Assembly: GCA_003615045.1 (NCBI GenBank)
Contig: ML014120.1
Location: 124,001-188,000 of the forward strand
Direction of reading: 5' to 3'
Source: Caulochytrium protostelioides
Lineage: Eukaryota; Chytridiomycota; Caulochytriomycetes; Caulochytriales; Caulochytriaceae
DNA: 64,000 nucleotides
Positions 9,120 through 17,459 of the stretch are shown here, piece by piece. The notes beneath the pieces are model-generated. The model was not told where the DNA came from and did not search any database. It was given only the letters and a program-made list of their open reading frames with translations. Every line of letters begins with the position of its first letter. Position 1 is the first letter of the stretch. The translations under genes and the position numbers were made by a program.

Positions 9120-10016
9120 TTAGCGGACGCTGATGCCCTGGGCACGGCCGCGCGGAGCGAGGGAGAGCCCGATAAAGCCGCCGAACTCGCGAATCAGCCA
9201 AGTGGTAGCGGCCCATGCGGCGGCCGGCGACGTCGGTGCCGATGCTGCTGCTGGCGACAATGGGCGGGACAAGGTGGACGAGGACGAACGCAGCGCGGAG
9301 CTGGCCCATCGCTTGATGCGCGCCGCATCGGCACGGAACCCGGGCGCCAGTAGGGCGAAGCGGTCGCGGTACAGGTCCGTGTTGTACGCACGGAACGCTG
9401 GGGCGCGGGCCGCCTGGTGGGCGCGGAAGAACGTGCACAGCGCGGTATCTGCTGCGGCCGTGTCCGCCGTCACGAACGGCGTCAGCGGCGTGGCCGATGC
9501 GGACTCTGCGCCGGATGCCGTACACGGCTCCGCCTCCGCCTCCGCCTCAGCCGCAACCGAGGCAGACATTCGCGCATCGGCAAAGGCCATCATCGCCGCG
9601 TTCAGGGCGTGCTGCTCGGCCCGCCAGAACGCATGATGCCGCTCCTGCGATGCCATGAAGAGCGCATGGAACGAGCGCTCGGCCGGCGAAAACTCGGCGG
9701 CGGTCGGGGCTGACGGGGCGAGCGGACTGGCCGACGTTGGGGACGAGGCCACCGCATGGGCTTGCGGCGAGACATACCGGACGAGACGGATGTGAGAGAC
9801 GGGGTCAGGCGACGCAATCTCGAGGCCTTGCATGAAGAAGCCGGGCGTGCTGGTCGTTTTGGAACGGCGGGTTGCAGCCGTCGTCGGCCTTGATGCGGCC
9901 TTAGAGGGGGTCGTGCCGGTGGTGGATGCGAAGCGCGCGGTCGCCGGGCGAAGCACAGCGGCAAGGAAGCGCTGTGCACGGACCGGCCGCGGCCGAACAG
10001 TATGCACAGTCGCCAT
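9120..10016 (-). CDS. COA8: COA8/APOPT1-like mitochondrial protein (cytochrome c oxidase assembly)
   Basis: This 298-residue protein starts with a ~60-residue Arg/Ala/Ser/Thr-rich presequence lacking acidic residues, so a mitochondrial location is likely. The mature part follows the COA8 plan: DPVSHIRLVRYV (~71-82) resembles the DPISNLRP opening, a helix with HHAFWRAEQHALN matches the 'FW..N..F' segment, and FFRAHQAARAPAFRAYNTDLYRDRFALL matches the 'FYkeFL...YN..WY..N' signature. Two Ala/Ser-rich low-complexity insertions (~85-110 and ~155-185) lengthen it relative to animal COA8, and a 60-residue tail follows. COA8 protects complex IV assembly from oxidative damage. The assignment rests on spaced motifs, so confidence is moderate. 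Confidence 0.62.
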   Translation of the reverse strand: MATVHTVRPRPVRAQRFLAAVLRPATARFASTTGTTPSKAASRPTTAATRRSKTTSTPGFFMQGLEIASPDPVSHIRLVRYVSPQAHAVASSPTSASPLAPSAPTAAEFSPAERSFHALFMASQERHHAFWRAEQHALNAAMMAFADARMSASVAAEAEAEAEPCTASGAESASATPLTPFVTADTAAADTALCTFFRAHQAARAPAFRAYNTDLYRDRFALLAPGFRADAARIKRWASSALRSSSSTLSRPLSPAAASAPTSPAAAWAATTWLIREFGGFIGLSLAPRGRAQGISVR

Positions 10017-11009
10017 CGTCGCGAGGGCGCGATGTTGTCACAAAAACAAGGTTCTCGAGACAATCAGCAAGGTTCTCGAGACCAGCAAGAGACATCCGAG
10101 AGTCCCGGGGTCACTATATGGGCTGGGAGAAGGACAGGTTTGCGGTTATGCTTTGTGCCGCTAGTGGTTGACGCGCAGGCGGGAGTGGCGGTAATGCCCG
10201 TGACGGAGCGGCTCGGGATGTCTTGCCGCGCGGATGGCGCCAGGGTGTGCCCGGTGGAGCAATGCGCGTGGTGAGTCAGAGGCCAAGCAAGGCGGCTGTA
10301 GCAGAGCCTGATACGGGCACGATCCACCGGCCTTATTGTGATTTTTCTTGGCCATCCGTACTTGTGCACGACGCTTAGATACGCATGTCTCAAGCTTATC
10401 GGTGCTGCGTCCTTTCAGCCTGACCGGCGAATGCTCGGTGCTGCACTCAATCTTCCGCACCCGCGGACCGCGCCTGCTCAGCCGAGCGCGGCGCTCTCGT
10501 GGACGGTGGCGAAGCGGGACAGCCATCGGTCTTTTCGCGTCTCCAAGATGAGGCGCGCAGGACAGCCCGGAGCCCGGAGTCAGCACCCCAGCCCGAGAAA
10601 GTCCGGAAGGGATGAGGCCCGGTTTCGAGGATGCCCGCTCACGCAGAAGCAAAGCCATCCACCGCGACAGACAAGGCGGCCGACCATGCGCCACACGATT
10701 GACGAGAACTCTACTCAGGCGCCTCCATGTCGGATACGGTGCGATCGGCGCGGTGCATCGATTCGTCGCGTATGATATCAGCCGACTCACGCAAAGCTGA
10801 CAGACGGTGATATAAAGTTCGCGAGGCCACTCACCACGCGCTGAACCCCGTCTATGCCATCTTGGTCGACATGATGCGACCAGAAATAGTCTAAATGGAC
10901 ATTCAGGCTCTGTGAGACGGTGACGGTGGGACGGTGCCTGAGCACCATAATCCTCCATCTTCGGGTCCCCGAAGAGTCCCTCCAGAGCGCGGTCCACATT
11001 AGAGTAGGC
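10017..11009. other. Intergenic region between COA8-like gene and Fanzor copy B
   Basis: Long frames exist on both strands (for example a 278-codon minus-strand frame at 10161-10997), but their Arg/Cys/Pro/His-rich composition is that of antisense noise and no domain is recognisable. A near-repeat of CAAGGTTCTCGAGA occurs twice around 10047-10081, just before the COA8-like gene start. Otherwise nothing evident. Confidence 0.45.
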
Positions 11010-12107
11010 TTAGCACCGGAAGCGCTTGCCGACCGCGGTCAGCAACTTGTCTTGCCCTGGGATGCGATACAGCGCCGCAGGCCTGATTGTTAGGCCAAGC
11101 AGCGTCGGTAGCGTCCGATGATCGGTGTAAGCTAGTGAAAATTGCTTACCAGTGAAACTGATGCTCTCCTCGTCGGTTTTAGAAACTACACGCACACGCT
11201 GATGCCATCGCTGTCGATGGTGGAAGCGAACTTGTGGACCTTCCCTATCAGCTGGCAGAATGCCAGGCTGGCTGCCCACCGCTCTGCGGCCATGGCCTCG
11301 AAGGTTGTCATGTTGCCGACTACCACCGTGAGATCCTTCAACATGCCATACAACTCGCGAGTGTCGATAGTAATGAAGTGGGTGCCCCTCTGGATCACCA
11401 GCGCCGCGTTGACGGCCGGCAGTTCAGCGACCTCCGGGTGCCACCAGACGAGAAGGCGTGGTGTACGAACCGGTGCAGGGCGCCTATGCATTTTTTTCGG
11501 AGGCGGGTTTAGTCCACCTCGAGGCCCAACACGCTGCAGTGCGCAGCCACCGTCCATGGCAGGCGGTCGCTCCACAGCTTCCGTGTCCATCCCCAGATCC
11601 GATGCAGCAGAGACGTTACGGGTTCGTCAGGCCGTGGGCCCTCTGGAAGACGCGCAAGTACTTGTTGACCCGCGCCTCGAAGCCTAGCTCGTAATGATTT
11701 CTCAGATTAGTTTGTTACTGATGGTATCATAGGTGCAGATGATGCCGTACAGATGCCCGAAGTAGTGCTGCATGGGCAGCTTGACTGCCAGCAGCGGGCA
11801 TTCCCGATTGTAGTCGCGCACTTGGGGATCCGGCTTGAAGGTGCCTGCGACGCCCAGCATGAGCTGCCGAGTGGCTGACAGGTCAGGTCAGGCAGCGGAG
11901 AAGCCATGTAATCCTCGACGCCGTCGAAGTATCGCTTCAGCAGGCCAGACAGCACGATGCTGGCAATGTGGTAGCAGGAGAAGGCCTGAGATGGCGTCTC
12001 AAAGCTGCGGCTTTCTCGTCTTGCAAGTGCTTCAGCTGCGCGGTCTTGACCCCCATCTCCGAGTGGTCCTTGCGCCGCTTCAGCTTCTTTGAGCGGTCTG
12101 ATCGGCG
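11010..12107 (-). pseudogene. Fanzor (TnpB-like) remnant, copy B: N-terminal and middle parts plus eroded C-terminus
   Basis: Read on the minus strand from 12107, the fragment opens with a strongly basic string (KRRRSDRSKKLKRRKDH), a likely nuclear localisation signal, then MGVKTAQLKHLQDEKAA. After a frame change it reads VLSGLLKRYFDGVEDYMASP, then LPMQHYFGHLYGIICTY, a linker with AHGLTNP, and GTHFITIDTRELYGMLKDL (about 11390-11330). The block TFEAMAAERWAASLAF precedes STIDSDGISVCV (about 11200). All of RuvC-I and -II is deleted, and the sequence resumes in the eroded tail RPAALYRIPGQDKLLTAVG. It therefore preserves the only recognisable N-terminus of the family here. Its left edge overlaps the stop codon of the membrane-protein gene. 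Confidence 0.66.
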
Positions 12108-15100
12108 GCGCTTCTAGCTGCCGCGGTCGACGCCGGTGTCGTGGGTGTTATCGAGGCTGGCTGCGGAAGCTCTAGCGGCACCTTTGGCAACGAGGCAGTC
12201 GTTCCGTTCGGAGACCAGCCAAGTGGCGGCACAGCGGATTCCGTGCTCAGAACCACGAGCATGCGTTTTTCATTGGTGGGATTGCCTTCGAGAGCGAATG
12301 ACGAGGTGTGTAACGGCGCACAAGCAGGGATGGCGCCCGGCGGAGAAGACGCATACGTCGTTGTGGTCATCGTAGGAACCACCACCGCAGCGCGCGTGCG
12401 TGCCGACGAAAACGAGAGACCAAAGGACCCATCGGAACGGCGACGAGCATGCTGGCTTTTTGTCGTGGACGAGGATGCGGCGTCGCAGATTGGCAGGGCC
12501 GAGGGGGGCAGCGGCGGACCAGCCGTGACAGGAAGACACGGCGCAGCCGAGATGGGAGGCGAGGCCGTCGCGGTGGCAGGTGCCGGTTTACGTGACCGAA
12601 TGAATAAACGCTGCTTCAACCGGGAGGGAACGCCGATCGCCGATAACGAGGACATCGACGCAGGATTCGTCGTTCCACGCCCCGCCTCCCCCGAGTGGGA
12701 CGCTTGCGAACGCTGCAGGTTGGCTGACGTCGTTGGCTGAGTGCTGCCCGTGTTCAGTGACCCCGGCGTTCCGGCGTGGTGGAGGTGAGGCGGTTTGGTG
12801 GGGTAGAGCGCCGAGCCCGAGCCCGAGAGATGGCTGAGGTGGTCCGAGCTGAGCTCACCGAACGCCGAAGGGTCTTGCAAGGCAGTGCTGATCGACACGT
12901 CTTCGCCCGTCAGGAATGCGGGTAAACCAAATGAACCGAGCGAGAAGTACTCCTCATTCATAAACGGATCGTTTGGGTCCGATCCGGATTCGTGGTGTCG
13001 CAGTTCCGGACGCCCGTGACGCTTCGAGGTCGATATACCTGAGGGATCCGCCGCGGACTGGGTACCCCCCATCGGGCTTTGGCCGCTGCCGCCCGCGCCG
13101 ATCCAGCCGCCAAAGTACTGTTTGGCCCAACCGACGCGGTTCTTCAAGCTTCGTTTCGCCATCGAAATCGAGAAGAGCCGGCTATTCTTAATAACCCACA
13201 GGCACACCGCATTGGACGCCAGCATGAGGAACACCCAGAAGTCGAACGACACGCACCGCATCAGAATCATGTAGCCCGTCAGGTACATCAAGACGCGGCG
13301 GCGTTGGCGAACATTATGAGTCTCACGAATATACTCAAGGGTCAAGCGCTGTCGTACCCGCGTCGACGGGACATTCCCATTGCTGTCCTTCTTGCGTGGC
13401 ACCATCCATTCGGCGGACGGGTAGACAAGGAGACCGACAAACAAAAGTGCGTCAGCCATCATGCGATTCATGGTCACGGGTGCTTGCCGTTTCTCAATGG
13501 GATTGCGAACGAACGCTTTGAAGTAAAAGGATGCCAGCTCACTCCACTGCTGCAACAGGCTGATCAGAAGCCCCATGGACGTGTTGGACCGCGCTGCAGC
13601 GCTGGCTGCCTGGCTCGTTGGTAATGTACCGGCTTCGGGTGAATTGACGAGCACACCAGGCGTGATAGGCGATGCCGGGCGTTGAGGAATCATGATTGAA
13701 CTGCCTACGGAAAACGTGCTGTTATCTCGCGAACCATGTGACACGCGGGCATTCGAGCTGCTGGACCCACCAGAGGGGCCATCCATACGGGTGCCGCTCG
13801 GAGGAGGTCCCGTGACCGTCGTCATAGAGACGGCCGGCGTAGACAATGAAGCCGGGGGCCTACGCAGAAACGGTCCGTCAGCGCCGCCGGGCATGATTTC
13901 TAGGCTTGGTGACCGTCGAATGGTGTCGGAAACGACTTGCTCAAAGGGCGGCAAAGGGTCGCCGAGTAGCATTTGTTGCCGCTCATATGATTCGGCATCA
14001 TCGCGCTCGTCTTCCTCAACCGCACTCACATCGCCGTCATGATCCTCAAGATCCATGTCGAGATTTCTTTCGTCAACCTCGCGATCGTCAACGTCATCGT
14101 CTTCGGCCAAATGAAACATCGGTGATGGTGGAGATGAATGTCGCTCTTTAGAGGGCACGGTCATCGGATGAGCGACCCTGGGTACGGCCAAAGCTGCAGT
14201 CGCCGGCGGAGCGGAGGGTATAGTCGATCCTGAGCTTGATGCTGCCGATCGCGTGACTGTGGATGACGCCGGCAGATCGGAACGATGTGACGAGGCCGTG
14301 GCGACGGGTTCCTCTACGGAACTGCCGACGTGTCGCGTGGCAACCTTGAAGCCTCGATGGATCCGGCTTGTTCGAAACGAGAGCGACCATGAGTTCCTGG
14401 ACTTTGCGGTAGTTGCAGGCTGCTGTGAAGGCGGTGCTGCCGAGGCGGTGGCCGACTGACGCGGGTATAAATCGGCATTCGTTTTAGGCACCAGCTGCTG
14501 GTCAAGGATGCGGTGCATCTCTTGGATTTCTGACGCATCGTATTTGCTGGCCAAACTTGGATGAACGCTCATGGTGCCGTTGGCCCGGCGAGGACATGAC
14601 TCGTCATCGCTGAGTGACGATTCTTCGTCGTTGTCGATCACTTCGACATCATCGTCCTCTTCGTCGTCGCTCAACTCATCATTGTCGGGCTCCATCATGA
14701 GCAAATCATCCGGGTCGGTGTCGCAGCCGTTCGCCGGATGCAGCGCATCGCCGTGGTTGGCAAGCAGCGCTCGAATCGTGTGGACGAGCCGCTTGTGAGA
14801 AACTTTACCCACTATGCTCGGCAAGATTTGCTGGTGAACGTACTTCCATGTGGCAAGAATCATCTCCTCGTCGTTATGAGCGGCGAAGGCATACCGCGGC
14901 CACGAGCGTGTGGCAATGCGAAACTGCTCAACGTTGTGGTACTTCGCGGTGCGGTCATGGCGCTGCAAAGCGCAGTGGGGACTTGTCATCAGCGTCTTCC
15001 ATTTCATGGTATGTGTCGACGGCTTGCTTACGACGCGAGGACTGGTCAAAGCTAGTGCGCCAGGGCCTGCATCAGCTGGACAATCCATGATGCCAAGTGG

Positions 15101-15127
15101 CCCCTGCTGCCCATCTAGCGCATCCAT
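12080..15127 (-). CDS. Large membrane protein of unknown function (1015 aa)
   Basis: I do not recognise this protein. The first ~130 residues look folded (WKYVHQQILPSIVGKVSHKR, IRALLANHGDALHPANG). An acidic Asp/Glu/Ser stretch at ~140-180 and a long disordered Ser/Thr/Pro region follow. Near residues 515-660 lies a conserved-looking segment: LLQQWSELASFYFKAFVRNP, a hydrophobic stretch DALLFVGLLVYPSAEWM, a charged loop, then VLMYLTGYMILMRC and FWVFLMLASNAVCLWVI, giving two or three membrane helices, followed by KRSLKNRVGWAKQYFGGW. The tail is disordered. The arrangement suggests a fungal ER or contact-site protein with cytosolic disordered arms, but this is a guess. Its final codons overlap the left edge of Fanzor copy B, so the native C-terminus may have been replaced. 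An undetected intron is possible. Confidence 0.8.
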   Translation of the reverse strand: MDALDGQQGPLGIMDCPADAGPGALALTSPRVVSKPSTHTMKWKTLMTSPHCALQRHDRTAKYHNVEQFRIATRSWPRYAFAAHNDEEMILATWKYVHQQILPSIVGKVSHKRLVHTIRALLANHGDALHPANGCDTDPDDLLMMEPDNDELSDDEEDDDVEVIDNDEESSLSDDESCPRRANGTMSVHPSLASKYDASEIQEMHRILDQQLVPKTNADLYPRQSATASAAPPSQQPATTAKSRNSWSLSFRTSRIHRGFKVATRHVGSSVEEPVATASSHRSDLPASSTVTRSAASSSGSTIPSAPPATAALAVPRVAHPMTVPSKERHSSPPSPMFHLAEDDDVDDREVDERNLDMDLEDHDGDVSAVEEDERDDAESYERQQMLLGDPLPPFEQVVSDTIRRSPSLEIMPGGADGPFLRRPPASLSTPAVSMTTVTGPPPSGTRMDGPSGGSSSSNARVSHGSRDNSTFSVGSSIMIPQRPASPITPGVLVNSPEAGTLPTSQAASAAARSNTSMGLLISLLQQWSELASFYFKAFVRNPIEKRQAPVTMNRMMADALLFVGLLVYPSAEWMVPRKKDSNGNVPSTRVRQRLTLEYIRETHNVRQRRRVLMYLTGYMILMRCVSFDFWVFLMLASNAVCLWVIKNSRLFSISMAKRSLKNRVGWAKQYFGGWIGAGGSGQSPMGGTQSAADPSGISTSKRHGRPELRHHESGSDPNDPFMNEEYFSLGSFGLPAFLTGEDVSISTALQDPSAFGELSSDHLSHLSGSGSALYPTKPPHLHHAGTPGSLNTGSTQPTTSANLQRSQASHSGEAGRGTTNPASMSSLSAIGVPSRLKQRLFIRSRKPAPATATASPPISAAPCLPVTAGPPLPPSALPICDAASSSTTKSQHARRRSDGSFGLSFSSARTRAAVVVPTMTTTTYASSPPGAIPACAPLHTSSFALEGNPTNEKRMLVVLSTESAVPPLGWSPNGTTASLPKVPLELPQPASITPTTPASTAAARSAADQTAQRS

Positions 15128-16335
15128 GCCGGCCGGCGCATATACGCGGCCCCGCTTGCAAAAGGCAGCGTCAGGTTCATGCGATGTTATCTGTGAGGTG
15201 ACCGAGTGACATAGGATGATGACAAGGAAACGTCTGAGAGAGCGAGAAACCGAGAGAGACTCGATGCGACTGCGGTGAAGCGATCACTGCTACCCATACT
15301 CTCACTGTCCTGAGTGGCATCCCTTCAGGTCAACGATGGCGGTTGGCAATTGCCTCTTGACCTCGACTGGGCGAAGAGCGACACTATGGCAGCGTTGAAA
15401 GTGCGTGGGTCATGCATGTACTCGCGGAAAGAGACTGGGCGTGGCGACAAATGGTCCGCTTACGAGCATTAGCTACGTCAAAGTAGTTCTCTTGCTCCCC
15501 CCACGCTGTCGAGCACGATCCAGGTCTTTCTAGTCAAGTCGAGAGGATATGTAATGGCAGTTCTAAAGAGACCAGGTATGAAACGTCGGAGTCAGAGGGG
15601 ACTCGAGACCATTGTCCCTGATCGTGAGGTTAAATCGGGTCTACATGCGCCGGGATGTTCCGCACGTTGAGAAGCCAGGTCGTGAGAGTGTCATGGCAAA
15701 TTACGATAGAGATGCTGGAACCTCTGCGAACAGTATGCAGGAAGCTGTGAGTGGACAGTCACGAGAGCGAGGAACTAGGTGGGGGCCCAAATGACGGCAC
15801 AGACCAGCTATCGGGCGCGTCCGTCCGATCAAAGAGCCTAATCGGCGAAATCGGTCGACGAACGCAGGTTGACATATCGGATCGGATGGTGCTTTTTTTT
15901 GTCAGCTGTTGATTGTTCAGCCGACGGAGGAAGGGCCCATGTAACTTTAAACACCGGCCTACGGCCAATGATCCGTCATTTCCCCCCGCGTGTTCATAGA
16001 AAAAGAGGGAGAGAGAGGGAGATTGGGGCGCTCAGGGAAGAGACCGAGGGGCGGGGTCGACAGGGAGAGAAAGCTCGTGTGACCGGGAGAAGCGCCGGCC
16101 CCTAGCCCTCGCACCGCCGTGCGTGATCAGCGGCAGCGAGCCTGCCCAGCGGGGGGTCGGGCCAGGAGTCGGGCACGGCCTGGGGCGGATCTGCAGCGCA
16201 GCATCCGCGTCCCCGAGTGGGCGTGATGGCCTTCAGGGCGCGGTGAAGGGGCCTGCCACGCCAATGACTCCGTCCGTGGGAGGGGTGAAAACACGCCATA
16301 CTCAGATATCAGATTGCTCGCGATGACGATGACGC
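15128..16335. other. Intergenic region upstream of the membrane-protein gene
   Basis: No gene seen; frames are short and interrupted on both strands. It should contain the promoter of the membrane-protein gene (reading leftward from 15127). A purine-rich GAGA stretch (AGAGGGAGAGAGAGGGAG) lies near 16005-16022. Confidence 0.5.
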
Positions 16336-17310
16336 TTCAACCGATCTGCCGTTCAAACCAATCATGCTTTTTGGCGTTGTTGTTGCGGCTGCTGGCGGGA
16401 CCCCCGTGCCGCCCGCCGTCGTGGACTGAGCTGGGCCGCGCTCCGAGGGTGTGGTCTGCGGATGGAAGCGCGCGTCGGGACTCGCCCCCGGTCGCCGCTC
16501 ATGGAGCCGATGGGGGCCGCGCACGGCCACGTGCTGGGCATCGCGGTGGGCAAAGAAGCGCCGAGTCGCTGGGTGAAACGCAAGGGCACCTTGCCCGGCC
16601 TCGTGCGACATGCCGTTCTTGTCGGGTGAGAGATGGAAATCGCTGAGCAGCGGGCTGTCAACGTCGTGCCGGTCGCCCCGCGGGGCGTCCAATTCAACAC
16701 GATCGTTATCCGCGTGCTCCATGGTCTGCTGACGGAACTCAAGGGGGGCCTGCAGCTTAAAGACCTTCGAGGCCATGACCCCGCCGGAGCAGTCAGCGGC
16801 CACCCTGGCGTTCCGCAAGCTGGAAGGCAAGAACCACCAGTTTACTGGCACCATCGACAGCGACGGGACTAGCGTGTGTGTCCACGTCGTGCGAAAGAAG
16901 AAGGTGGGCGACGCCGTGCCGATTGTCACGGGGTCAGGAACCCCTTGGTAGGCAGCCCTGATCAGACCGGGCACCCCTAGGCAGGCAGCCCTCATCAGAC
17001 CAAGCCCCCCTCGGGAGACAGCCTAGAGAAGACCAAGAAACTCCCGGCAGACAGCCTAGACACGTACTGCATCATCGGGAACGATCCGGGCCGCACCAAC
17101 ATCTTCTTCATGGCCATGGTGGGACCCGAAGGCCAGGTCGTCATCTGTAAGTCGAAGGCAATACGATGTGGAAGCCAGCATGAAATCCGCCCAAAAGCCG
17201 TCAGAGACCTGGCAGTGCGGTCTCAAGAAGCCGCTGCAGCGGCTGTCCGAGGTGAGCTCCAAGGGCACAGCGCGGATATATTCTGCAAAAAAAAAGCTTA
17301 AAGTTGTCCA
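16336..17310 (+). pseudogene. Fanzor (TnpB-like) remnant, copy C: middle part through RuvC-I
   Basis: This is the only copy on the plus strand. It reads AVNVVPVAPRGVQFNTIVIR (about 16655-16715), aligning with AVNAALVIQRGTHFITIDTR of copy B, then RVLHGLLTELKGG. After a frame change come AATLAFRKLEGKNHQF, TGTIDSDGTSVCVHVVRKKK (about 16850-16905) and GDAVPIV. A linker of 33-bp repeats leads to YCIIGNDPGRTNIFFMAMVG (about 17065-17125), the RuvC-I motif. Downstream the frame changes and the copy ends near 17310 without RuvC-II or -III. Stops and frameshifts make it non-functional. Its end lies about 150 bases before the MSH4 frame, so it may form part of that gene's upstream region. Confidence 0.66.
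16939..17070 (+). repeat. Four diverged 33-bp tandem repeats inside Fanzor copy C
   Basis: In one frame the units read NPLVGSPDQTG, HP*AGSPHQTK, PPSGDSLEKTK and KLPADSLDTYC, so each is 11 codons. GGCAGCCCT and GACAGCCTA mark the same place in each unit. They form the linker immediately before RuvC-I. Copy E has a similar Ser/Pro/Asp/Gln-rich linker. Confidence 0.75.
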
Positions 17311-17459
17311 GGGCTGAGTCGATGACGCTCGATGACGTCTTATCATCACGAAGCTCAAGGAGATCACGAAGCAATAGGATGTTCATGAAAGTGACGCACG
17401 TCTCAGACGACAGAAGACCACACGATGTTGCCATCAGTATGACTGCTTGATATAATTGA

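Noticed and set aside
10161-10997. 278-codon minus-strand frame
   Set aside because: Arg/Cys/His/Pro-rich without any domain; composition typical of a chance frame in GC-rich DNA. A conserved hit would change this.
16939-17070. Possible CRISPR array
   Set aside because: Units are contiguous 33-bp coding repeats without spacers; fungi lack CRISPR arrays.
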